In this document: positions 33,395-43,989 of the stretch, piece by piece
Position numbering within the stretch: position 1 is the stretch's first letter
How the letters are laid out: the number at the start of each line of letters is the position of its first letter
Origin: Gigantopelta aegis
Lineage: Eukaryota; Mollusca; Gastropoda; Neomphalida; Peltospiridae
Length of the DNA stretch: 64,000 nt
Direction of reading: 5' to 3'
NCBI RefSeq assembly: GCF_016097555.1
Contig: NC_054703.1
Location: forward strand, 5,820,263 to 5,884,262
Program-made: the position numbers and the translations under genes
The notes under the pieces: generated by a model
The model's input: the letters and a program-made list of their open reading frames with translations, nothing else
Told to the model about the DNA's origin: nothing
The model's database searches: none

Positions 33395-33433
33395 TTGTGT
33401 TGAGTGCGTCGTTAAATAAAACATTTCCTTCCT
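33395..33433 (+). mobile_element. 39-bp SINE tail A insertion with target duplication
   Basis: Only the last 39 bp of the SINE, flanked by a perfect 13-bp repeat TCCCATCCCGAGT (33382-33394, 33434-33446). Confidence 0.9.
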
Positions 33434-33446
33434 TCCCATCCCGAGT

Positions 33447-34183
33447 CTGACCTACGACAAGATCGGGGCTCTGACTCGGGATAGGAATTTCCTACACACT
33501 AAAGATAATTTTGAAATTTTGATTTTTAATCTAAAAATATATTGAATAAAAATATGTGACTTTAAATTTTAATTTGCACCTAAAAATAAAATTATAAATT
33601 TATACTACATTACTTTAACAATTTAATATGGAAAATATGGCGCTATTTTTGATGGGCTGATCTAAATTATTTATTTATTAAAATGTAAGTTATTCTACTC
33701 AATTAAATCTTGGCCCCAAGGAGATTGGAAAGGTTGGCCAAGCCCCAGAGGAAAGGTTATTTAAATGGTTTGAAAATAATTTGCAATCATATTTGGAACA
33801 TTGGTGTGACCAAATGGGGGCCGACGGTGGGGGAGGGGAGGTCAGATCTTATTTTTAACCAAAGGCCAAACCGCCTACGCCCTATGACCCCAAAAAGCAC
33901 CTATCTTCCGACATCCCATCAACCCCAACCCCACCGTGTCCAACCGCAGTTCAATCCAATCTTGGCAATCTTAATTTTATACTTAAAGTTAGTAGAACTT
34001 TTCAACGTTGGTGTCACTAGTAGAGTGACACTGAAAGATCCAACGTTGTTAAATTTAGTGGAGAGGCAAAGGAGAGTTACAGGAAGTCAAGCACCTCTGT
34101 GAGGAGAAAAACGCATCCGGCCGATCCATGAAGAAACAGAGGCGACCCCTTCGTTAACCCCTAGAACATACAAGATTAAGCAA
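33447..34183. other. Intergenic / UTR insertion, no gene
   Basis: AT-rich to about 33700, then a mixed-composition block (33705-34140) with a 130-codon frame but no recognised motif. Confidence 0.4.
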
Positions 34184-34192
34184 TCCATTAAG

Positions 34193-34745
34193 CAATCTGA
34201 TTAAAATTAGCTCTACAGGGTCTAGCCAGTAGATCTAACAGCATTGTGTGGACTTCTATGTCCAGGTGACATTTCATCTATAAATAACAATTTAAATATC
34301 GACCAGTTACACTTCGCCTTTTATAGCGTTATTCGGGAGCATACACATTCTATAAATATCGGGCGAGACTATTTATGCAATAGGCGAACGTGTTGGTGTA
34401 TTTCAACATTGAAAAAACAGGGGGGAAGGTACAGTAATAAACTTTGGATTGTATACTAGTATAAACAGATTTTATGGCTATACCATCACGATTTATTTTT
34501 CGTCTTGAAATGAATTTTATATAAAATTTTATATTGCAATTAGTTTCCGGCATACTTCGTAATTCACCCGAATTATTTCGTATACCCTCGGCATAATCCC
34601 GAATGTTTTCAAATTCTTTTCAAATCACTGGCATGATTTTGCAAGTGAGGTTTTGATTGGTCGAATGAAAGGTCAACTGGACATGAGCTCCAACGGGCTG
34701 CTGTTAGATCCACATGTAATAGTGGAGTTAATTTTAATTGGATTG
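34193..34745. mobile_element. Mutator-like MITE, long copy
   Basis: Left end CAATCTGATTAAAATTAGCT; right end, reverse-complemented, CAATCCAATTAAAATTAACT. TIR similarity continues for about 90 bp (agatctaacagca, tgtccag..gac.tttcat). A perfect 9-bp target duplication TCCATTAAG lies at 34184-34192 and 34746-34754. Its right ~190 bp are an inverted match to the copy at 24355-24569. Confidence 0.93.
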
Positions 34746-34976
34746 TCCATTAAGACGGAATCAAAACTTTAATCTATTAACCCCAAGTCAATAAAGCAGG
34801 TAATATTAACCAGGCTACTACCAGAGGTAAAGACCAGACACCTGCCCTGGTAAATTATATGATGGTTTTAAAAAAAGAAAAAAAGAATGTAAACTATTTA
34901 AAATATGGATAAGGAATACACAACATATTAACAAAAAGAGCATACTGTAAATCTATTAAATTTAGAAAAAGTATAT

Positions 34977-35222
34977 GGCATGGGAGCAACACTCGTCAAA
35001 CTGATTTAACATACAACACCATCTTGAAGTGCCTCCTCTCTGTTCATATTAAATAGAGAGGTGTGTAGCTCAGTAGAAGTGTGATGGATCATGGGATCAA
35101 CACTCATCAAACTGATTTAACATACAACACCATTTTGAAGTTCCTCCTGTCTGTCCAAATTAATTACAAAGGTGTGTAGCTCAGTAGTAGTGTGATGGGT
35201 CATGGGATCAACACTCGTCAAT
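34977..35222. repeat. About 120-bp tandem duplication in ZNF 3' flank
   Basis: 'actgatttaacatacaacac' to 'gtgtgtagctcagtagaagt' occurs twice here, once in part at 33140-33190, and twice in the ZNF3 flank (47925-48130). Confidence 0.85.
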
Positions 35223-35229
35223 ATTTCAT

Positions 35230-35608
35230 AGATATGGTACGAGCTGAAACATATTTTATGCTGGTTATAACAGTGTAAAATATTTGAAATGTTGATGTGT
35301 CTGTCAAATGACTTTAGACACTATAATTTTAGACAAAATACTAGTTTATGCTATTTATAAAATTTTCAAGTGTGATGTGTCCGCCAAATGATTTTAGACA
35401 CGGTATAACTTTAGACAAAATACTAGTTTATGCAGGTTATAAGATTTTCAAGTGTGATGTGTCTGGCAAATGATTTTAAAAACTCTACACGTTTAGAAAC
35501 AAATACTAGTTTATGATTTTAGCCAGAGTAAGTTTAGACATTATACTAGTTTATGCTAGTTTATGCTGGTTATAAGATTTTCAAGCGTGATGTGTCTATC
35601 ACAGGTTG

Positions 35609-35639
<31 letters not shown>

Positions 35640-35785
35640 TGGCTGATTAAACTGTTTTAGTGCCATTTGTATGCTGTTGATAAGATCTACAAATGTGACG
35701 TGTCTACCGGGTTAAACTATTTTGATGTCATTTTATACTGGTAATATAATTAACAAATGTGAGGAGTCGATGTGTGCACCAACTA
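35230..35785 (+). pseudogene. Decayed zinc-finger array in the 3' flank of ZNF2
   Basis: Units about 82 bp apart (e.g. 35363 and 35445) read ttcaagtgtgatgtgtctgc, i.e. FKCDV(S)AK, then a stop, then remnants of 'ttgaaacatcatatg..ggtt' and 'ctggt'. Period and order match the 84-bp finger unit of the neighbouring gene. The second Cys is usually lost (tgt to tct) and TGA follows. About six units. Confidence 0.65.
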
Positions 35786-36057
35786 TTATATCAATAAACA
35801 ATTGCTTGAAATATTTTCAGTTTTTGGTTTTCATTTTGATACCAGTTTAGAAGTTTGAGCAATTTAAATAAATTCGTCTTCTGAAGAAATAACAGTCATT
35901 TCAAGTCATGGCGAAAGGTCGTGGTGACAATGTTTAGCTTGAATATGACGTTTGACAGCTGAGCTTTTCTAATACCTATTTGTCCGGCGTCTGTCTGTAC
36001 ATCCATCAACTTCCTTTGAAGTATAGAATTTTTTGAAAACCTAGTTAACTCCCATTG

Positions 36058-36075
36058 CCGCCAGATGGCGCTCTG
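36058..36075 (+). promoter_or_regulatory. CTCF-like motif downstream of ZNF2
   Basis: CCGCCAGATGGCGCTCTG resembles the bilaterian CTCF core (AGRKGGCGC). The paralogous site after ZNF3 is kept at 49379-49396 although much around it has changed. Binding is inferred only. Confidence 0.45.
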
Positions 36076-36170
36076 CATATGGATACATTTCCGGCAAGTA
36101 TTTTTGAGATACAAACAATGGCACAGTATGACAACACTGTTACGCGATTAGCGGGTACCAAAAATAAAAA

Positions 36171-36245
36171 GAGCCAGAAGGTAGCCCAACGATAAAGTGC
36201 TCGCCTGATGCACGTTCGCTCTAGGATCGATTCCCGTAGGTGGGC
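36171..36245 (+). mobile_element. SINE family 1 head fragment
   Basis: Only the tRNA-like head (gtagcccaacgataaagtgc...ggatcgattcccg). It sits after 'gattagcgggta', as does the fragment at 51208-51283, and stops at the same point of the SINE. Confidence 0.8.
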
Positions 36246-36344
36246 ATAGACTGACAGAATCAGAAAATCAGTGAAATATGTCGAACATTAGGACATGACC
36301 TCAAACACCCTGGACGATGATATTCTAAACAAGAAAATGTATTT

Positions 36345-37050
36345 AATATGTAATAGTATTCTGCAAAATAGTCCACAGGCTGGGACTGTCTGATATGTAA
36401 TAGTAATCTCCAAAATAGTACACGGGCTTGGACGGTCTTTGATATGTAATAGCAGCCTTCAAAATAGTACACAGGCTGGGACAGTCTTTGATATGTAATA
36501 TACCGGCCTCGGTGGCGTCGTGGTTAGGCCATCAGTCTACAGGCTGGTAGGTACTGGGTTCTGATCCCAGTCGAGACATGGGATTTTTAATACAGATACC
36601 GACTCCAAACCACGAGTGAGTGCTCCGCAAGGCTCAATGGGTAGGTGTAAACCACTTGCACCAACCAGTGATCCATAACTGGTTCAACAAAGGCCATGGT
36701 TTGTGCTATCCTGCCTGTGGGAAGCGCAAATAAAAGATCCCTTGCTGCTAATCAGAAAGAGTAGCCCATCTAGTGGTCTCCAAAGTAGTACACAGACTGG
36801 GACTGTCTTTGACATGTAATAGTAGTCACCAAAATAGTACACGGGCTGTGACTGTCTTTGACATGTACCAGTAGTCTCCAAAGTAGTACACTGGCTGTGA
36901 CTGGCTGTGACAGGTAATAGTAGTCTCCACAATAGTACACGGGCTGAGTCTGTCTTTGACATGTAATAGTAGTCTCCAAAGTAGTACACTGGCTGTGACT
37001 GTCTTTGACAGGTAATAGTAGTCTCCAAAATAGTACCTGGGCTGGGACTG
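36345..37050. repeat. 49-bp satellite, first block, split by SINE
   Basis: About nine units of the 49-bp satellite (agtagtctccaaaatagtac...). They are interrupted at 36503-36776 by a SINE. The block ends at 'ctgggctgggactgtcaact', the same junction seen at about 39300 and 41395. Confidence 0.93.
36503..36776 (+). mobile_element. SINE family 2, 3' truncated, inside satellite
   Basis: Full head and body, but the copy stops at 'gtagcccatctagtgg' and joins satellite sequence directly, so the 3' tail was lost in a rearrangement, perhaps at the shared tagt.gtctcc-like bases. Confidence 0.9.
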
Positions 37051-37735
37051 TCAACTAACAACCACAAACAACAAAAACAAGCAAACGAGCAACTTCCCCC
37101 TAAAAACGAACAAACAAGAACAACGAGAAAAATAATGCAGAAACAAAATTCACCTTCCCATTTTTTTAAACAAGAAAAACAAAATAAAATAAAATAATCC
37201 TGGGGAAAAACCCGACAGCAACAACAAAGGAAAACAAAAGTGAAAAGACAACCCGAAAACAAATAACCCTTCATTCTACAATATGAATAAGAGAGAAGAA
37301 AAAGTGCAAATTCCTTCCAACCGAGACAATAATTAATCGTCGTCCGTATATCGTCGTACTGGACCAGTCCGAATAATAGGCCGGGATATACCTTCCTCGT
37401 GACCGTTTTCTTTGTGACAATGTGATTTGTTGTGCGGTAAGTTTATTTTGTACATTAGAGAAGCTTTCTACAGTTTTCATTTACAAATTACACAGAATGC
37501 TCTTATCTATCTCAAGGTTCAATTTTTTTTATCTTTTACACATTGCCTATGTTTTGCCCAGAAACATTCAGTTTATTCTCGGCAAATTCACAGTGTCAAT
37601 ATCTGACACACGCAATAGAACACGATTTCGGATTCGTTGTTGTGACATCCCGGTTCGTTCAGTGAAATATGTTCAACATTAACAAATGACCGCAAACACC
37701 CTGGATTTACAGACAATGGTATTCTAAACAAGAAA
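37051..37735 (+). promoter_or_regulatory. Macro-repeat spacer 1 with exon-1-like module
   Basis: An A-rich part (37051-37300), then the module: 'gtccgaataataggccggga', 'ctcgtgaccgttttctttgt' and GCGGTAAGTTTATT (donor at about 37438), then the conserved tail ('cagtttattctcggcaaatt', 'atagaacacgattt'). Nearly identical to spacers 2 and 3. Confidence 0.5.
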
Positions 37736-39300
37736 ATGTATTTAATATGTAATAGTAGTCTCTAAAATAGTACACTGGCTCGGAATGTGTTTGACATAAT
37801 ATAATAGTATTCTCTAAAATAGTACACGGGCTGGGACTCTTTGACATGTAATAGTAGTCTCCAAAATAGAACACGGGCTGGCACTGTCTTAGCTATGTCA
37901 TAGCAGTCCATAAAATAGTACACTGGCTGGGAATGTCTTTGACATATAATAGTAGTCTCTAAAATAGTACACTGGCTGGGACTGTCTTTGATATGTAATA
38001 GCAGTCTCCAAAATAGTACAAAGACCGGGACCCGTCTTTAACAGGTAATAGTAGTCTCCACAATAGTACACGGGCTGGGTCTGTCTTTGATATGTAAAAG
38101 TAGTCTCCAAAATAGTACACGGGCTGGGACTGTCTTTGACATCTAATAGTAGTCTCCAAAATAGTACACGGGCTGTGACTGTCTTTGACAGGTAATAGTA
38201 GTCTCCAAAATAGTACACGGGCTGGGACTGTCTTTGATATGTAAAAGTAGTCTCCAAAATAGTACACGGGCTGGGACTGTCTTTGACATCTAATAGTAGT
38301 CTCCAAAATAGTACACGGGCTGTGACTGTCTTTGACAGGTAATAGTAGTCTCCAAAATAGTACACGGGCTGGGACTGTCTTTGACATGTAATAGTAGTCT
38401 CCAAAATAGTACACGGGCTGTGCCTGTCTTTGACAGGTAATAGTAGTTTCCACAATAGTACACGGGCTGGGACTGTCTTTGATATGTAAAATTAGTCTCC
38501 AAAATAGTACACGTGCTGTGACTCTTTGGTATGTAATAGTAGTCTGCAAAATAGTACAGAGACCGGGACCCGTCTTTGACTTGTAATAGTTGTCTCCAAA
38601 ATAGTACACAGGCTGGGTCTGTCTTTGATATGTAAAAGTTGTCTCCAAAATAGTACACGGGCTGGGACTGTCTTTGACAGGTAATAGTAGTCTCCAAAAT
38701 AGTACACAGGCTGGGTCTGTCTTTGATATGTAAAAGTAGTCTCCAAAATAGTACACGGGCTGGGACTGTCTTTGACATGTAATAGTAGTCTCCAAAATAG
38801 TACACGGGCTGTGACTGTCTTTGACAGGTAATAGTAGTCTCCACAATAGTACACGGGCTGGGTCTGTCTTTGACAGGTAATAGTAGTCTCCAAAATAGTA
38901 CACGGGCTGGGACTGTCTTTGATATGTAAAAGTAGTCTCCAAAATAATACAGAGATCGGGACCCGTTTTTGACTTGTAATAGTAGTCTCCACAATAGTAC
39001 ACGGGCTGGGACTGTCTTTGACATGTAATAGTAGTCTCCAAAGTAGTACACAGACTGGAACTGTCTTTGACAAGTAATAGTAGTCAGCAAAATAGTACAT
39101 GGGCTGTGACTGTCTTTGACATGTAATAGTACTCTCCAAAATAGTACACGGGCTGGGACTGTCTTTGACATGAAATAGTTGTCTCCACAATAGTACACGG
39201 GCTGTGACTGTCTTTGACAGGTAATAGTAGTCTCCACAATAGTACACGGGCTGTGTCTGTCTTTGATATGTAATAGTAGTCTCCAAAATAGTACCTGGGC
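37736..39300. repeat. 49-bp satellite, macro-repeat block 1
   Basis: About 32 units. As 49 is not a multiple of 3 and the minus strand of the unit lacks stops in all frames, three overlapping minus frames of 185-360 codons run through it; they encode the same 49-residue cycle out of register. Variant units (e.g. 'agagaccgggacccgtcttt') recur at matching places in block 2. Confidence 0.96.
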
Positions 39301-39970
39301 TGGGAATGTCAACTAACAACCACAAACAACAAAAACAAGCAAACGAGCAACTTCCCCCCCCAAAACGAACAAACAAGAACAACGAGAAAAATAATGCAGA
39401 AACAAAATTCACCTTCCCATTTTTTGCAACAACAAGAACAAAATAAAATAAAATAATCCTGGGGAAAAACCCGACAGCAACAACAAAGGAAGACAAAAGT
39501 GAAAAGACAACCCGAAAACAAATAACCCTTCATTCTACAATATGAATAAGAGAGAAGAAAAAGTGCAAATTCCTTCCAACCGACACAATTAATCGCTGTC
39601 CGTATATCGTCGTACTGGACCAGTCCGAATAATAGGCCGGGATATACCTTTCTCGTGACCGTTTTCTTTGTGACAATGTGATTGTTGTGCGGTAAGTTTA
39701 TTTTGTTCATTAGAGAAGCTTTCTACAGTTTTCATTTACAAATTACACAGAATGCTCTTATCTATCTCAAGGTTCAATTTTTTTTATCTTTTACACATTG
39801 CCTATGTTTTGCCCAGAACCATTCAGTTTATTCTCGGCAAATTCACAGTGTCAATATCTGACACACGCAATAGAACACGATTTCGGATTCGTTCAGTGAA
39901 ATATGTTCAACATTAACAAATGACCGCAAACACCCTGGATTTACAGACAATGGTATTCTAAACAAGAAAA
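39301..39970 (+). promoter_or_regulatory. Macro-repeat spacer 2 with exon-1-like module
   Basis: Second copy of the spacer; donor-like GCGGTAAGT at about 39690. It lacks the 'ttgtgacatcccggttcg' segment seen in spacers 1 and 3. Confidence 0.5.
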
Positions 39971-41395
39971 TGTATTTAATATGTAACAGTAGTCTCTAAA
40001 ATAGTACACTGGCTCGGAATGTGTTTGACATAATATAATAGTATTCTCTAAAATAGTACACGGGCTGGGACTCTTTGACATGAAATAGTAGTCTCCAAAA
40101 TAGAACACGGGCTGGCACTGTCTTAGCTATGTCATAGTAGTCCATAAAATAGTACACTGGCTGGGAATGTCTTTGACATATAATAGTAGTCTCTAAAATA
40201 GTACACTGGCTGGGACTGTCTTTGATATGTAATAGCAGTCTCCAAAATAGTACAAAGACCGGGACCCGTCTTTAACAGGTAATAGTAGTCTCCACAATAG
40301 TACACGGGCTGGGTCTGTCTTTGATATGTAAAAGTAGTCTCCAAAATAGTACACGGGCTGGGACTGTCTTTGACAGGTAATAGTAGTCTCCAAAATAGTA
40401 CACGGGCTGGGACTGTCTTTGACATGTAATAGTAGTATCCAAAATAGTACACGGGCTGGGACTGTCTTTGACATGTAATAGTAGTCTCCAAAATAGTACA
40501 CGGGCTGTGCCTGTCTTTGACAGGTAATAGTAGTTTCCACAATAGTACACGGGCTGGGACTGTCTTTGATATGTAAAATTAGTCTCCAAAATAGTACACG
40601 TGCTGTGACTCTTTGGTATGTAATAGTAGTCTGCAAAATAGTACAGAGACCGGGACCCGTCTTTGATTTGTAATAGTTGTCTCCAAAATAGTACACAGGC
40701 TGGGTCTGTCTTTGATATGTAAAAGTTGTCTCCAAAATAGTACACGGGCTGGGACTGTCTTTGACATGTAATAGTAGTCTCCAAAATAGTACACGGGCTG
40801 TGACTGTCTTTGACAGGTAATAGTAGTCTCCAAAATAGTACACAGGCTGGGTCTGTCTTTGACATGTAATAGTAGTCTCCAAAATAGTACACGGACTGTG
40901 ACTGTCTTTGACAGGTAATAGTAGTCTCCACAATAGTACACGGGCTGGGTCTGTCTTTGACAGGTAATAGTAGTCTCCAAAATAGTACACGGGCTGGGAC
41001 TGTCTTTGATATGTAAAAGTAGTCTCCAAAATAATACAGAGATCGGGACCCGTTTTTGACTTGTAATAGTAGTCTCCACAATAGTACACGGGCTGGGACT
41101 GTCTTTGACATGTAATAGTAGTCTCCAAAGTAGTACACAGACTGGAACTGTCTTTGACAAGTAATAGTAGTCAGCAAAATAGTACATGGGCTGTGACTGT
41201 CTTTGACATGTAATAGTACTCTCCAAAATAGTACACGGGCTGGGACTGTCTTTGACATGAAATAGTTGTCTCCACAATAGTACACGGGCTGTGACTGTCT
41301 TTGACAGGTAATAGTAGTCTCCACAATAGTACACGGGCTGTGTCTGTCTTTGATATGTAATAGTAGTCTCCAAAATAGTACCTGGGCTGGGACTG
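39971..41395. repeat. 49-bp satellite, macro-repeat block 2
   Basis: About 29 units, colinear with block 1 apart from loss of a few units; the macro-period is about 2.1-2.25 kb. Confidence 0.96.
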
Positions 41396-42090
41396 TCAAC
41401 TAACAACCACAAACAACAAAAACAAGCAAACGAGCAACTCCCCCCCCCCCCCCCCCCCCCAAACGAACAAACAAGAACAACGAGAAAAATAATGCAGAAA
41501 CAAAATTCACCTTCCCATTTTTTGCAACAACAAGAACAAAATAAAATCAAATAATCCTGGGGAAAAACCCGACAGCAACAACAAAGGAAAACAAAAGTGA
41601 AAAGACAACCCAAAAACAAATAACCCTTCATTCTACAATATGAATAAGAGAGAAGAAAAAGTGCAAATTCCTTCCAACCGACACAATTAATCGCTGTCCG
41701 TATATCGTCGTACTGGACCAGTCCGAATAATAGGCCGGGATATACCTTTCTCGTGACCGTTTTCTTTGTGACAATGTGATTGTTGTGCGGTAAGTTTATT
41801 TTGTTCATTAGAGAAGCTTTCTACATTTTTCATTTACAAATTACACAGAATGCTCTTATCTATCTCAAGGTTCAATTTTTTTTATCTTTTACACATTGCC
41901 TATGTTTTACCCAGAAACATTCAGTTTATTTTCGGCAAATTCACAGTGTCAATATCTGACACACGCAATAGAACACGATGTTCGGACTGGTTGTTGTGAC
42001 ATCCCGGTTTGTTCAGTGAAATATGTTCAACGTTAGCAAATGATCGCAAACACCCTGGATTTACAGACAATGGTATTCTAAACAAGAAAA
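41396..42090 (+). promoter_or_regulatory. Macro-repeat spacer 3 with exon-1-like module (nearest to ZNF3)
   Basis: Third spacer, with an expanded poly-C run (41440-41460). Donor-like GCGGTAAGT at about 41790, 4.9 kb before the ZNF3 acceptor. Confidence 0.5.
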
Positions 42091-43989
42091 TGTATAAAAT
42101 ATGTAATAGTAGTCTTCAAAATAGTACACGGGCTGGGACTGTCTTTGACATGTAATAGTAGTCTCCAAAATAAAACACGGGCTGGCACGGTCTTGGATAT
42201 GTCATAGTATCTCTAAACAAGTACAAATGTATAAATGTATGTATATAGTAGTATTCTTCAAAATAGTACACGGGCTGGGACTGTCTTTGACATGTAATAG
42301 TAGTCTCCAAAATAGAACACGGGCTGGCACTGTCTTGGATATGTCATAGTAGTCCCTAAAATAGTACACTGGCTGGGAATGTCTTTGACATATAATAGTA
42401 GTCTCTAAAATAGTACACGGGCTGGGACTGGCTTTTACATGTAATAGTAGTCTCCAAAATAGTACACTGGCTGTGACTGTCTTTGATATGTAATAGTAGT
42501 CTAGAAGATAGTACATGGACTGAGATTGTCTTTGACATGTAATAGTAATCTCCAAAATAGTACACGTGCTGTGACTCTTTGGTATGTAATAGTAGTCTCC
42601 AAAATAGTACACGGGCTGTGACCGTCTTTGACATGTAATAGTAGTCTCCAAAATAGTACATGGGCTGGGACTGTCTTTTAACAGGTAATAGTAGTCTCCA
42701 AAATAGTACCTGGGCTGGGTCTGTCTTTGATATGTAAAAGTAGTCTCCACAATAGTACACGGGCTGGGACTGTCTTTGATATGTAAAAGTAGTCTCCACA
42801 ATAGTACACGGGCTGGGACTGTGTTTGACATGTAATAGTAGTCTCCAAAATAGTACACGGGCTGTGCCTGTGTTTGACAGGTAATAGTAGTCTCCAAAAT
42901 AGTACACGGGCTGGGACTGTGTTTGACATGTAATAGTAGTCTCCAAAATAGTACACGGGCTGTGACTGTCTTTGACAGGTAATAGTAGTCTCCAAAATAG
43001 TACACGGGCTGTGACTGTCTTTGGGATGTAATAGTAGTCTCCAAAATAGTACACGGGCTGTGACTGTCTTTGACATGTAATAGTAGTCTCCAAAATAGTA
43101 CACGGGCTGTGACTGTCTTTGACATGTAATAGTAGTCTCCAAAATAGTACACGGGCTGTGACTGTCTTTGACATGTAATAGTAGTCTCCACAATAGTACA
43201 TGGGCTGGGTCTGTCTTTGATATGTAAAAGTAGTCTCCACAATAGTACACGGGCTGGGACTGTGTTTGACATGTAATAGTAGTCTCCAAAATAGTACACG
43301 GGCTGTGCCTGTGTTTGACAGGTAATAGTAGTCTCCAAAATAGTACACGGGCTGTGACTGTGTTTGACATGTAATAGTAGTCTCCAAAATAGTACACGGG
43401 CTGTGACTGTCTTTGACAGGTAATAGTAGTCTCCAAAATAGTACACGGGCTGTGACTGTCTTTGGTATGTAATAGTAGTCTCCAAAATAGTACACGGGCT
43501 GTGACTGTCTTTGGTATGTAATAGTAGTCTCCAAAATAGTACATGGGCTGGGTCTGTCTTTGATATGTAAAAGTAGTCTCCAAAATAGTACACGGGCTGT
43601 GACTGTCTTTGACAGGTAATAGTAGTCTCCAAAATAGTACACGGGCTGTGACTGTCTTTGACATGTAATAGTAGTCTCCAAAATAGTACACGGGCTGTGC
43701 CTGTGTTTGACAGGTAATAGTAAGTTTCCACAATAGTACACGGGCTGTGACTGTCTTTGACATATAATAGTAGTCTCCAAAATAGTACACGGGCTGTGCC
43801 TGTGTTTGACAGGTAATAGTAGTCTTCAAAATAGTACACGGGCTGGGACTGTCTTTGACATGTAAAAGTAGTCTCCAAAATAGTACACGGGCTGGAACTG
43901 TCTTTGACATATAATAGTAGTCTCCAAAATAGTACACTGGCTGTGACTGTCTTTGATATGTAATAGCAGTCTAGAAAATAGTATATGGG
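42091..43989. repeat. 49-bp satellite, block 3
   Basis: About 38 units with different variant order from blocks 1-2. An odd unit at 42200-42245 contains 'aaatgtataaatgtatgtat'. It is interrupted at the end by the solo LTR. The 612-codon minus-strand frame here is the longest in the window and is pure satellite. Confidence 0.95.

Larger units (their letters stand above)
33057..35815 (+). other. ZNF2 3' flank / probable 3' UTR
   Basis: Begins with the rest of the truncated finger, then sequence paralogous to the ZNF3 flank ('caccatcttgaagtgcctcc', 'gtgtgtagctcagtag'), interrupted by about 1.8 kb of insertions. It ends near AATAAA at 35793-35798, which is paralogous to 49122-49127 in ZNF3. Confidence 0.5.

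Noticed and set aside
33710..34102. 130-codon plus-strand frame near a poly-proline region
   Set aside because: No domain, biased composition, and it lies between insertions in the ZNF2 3' flank.
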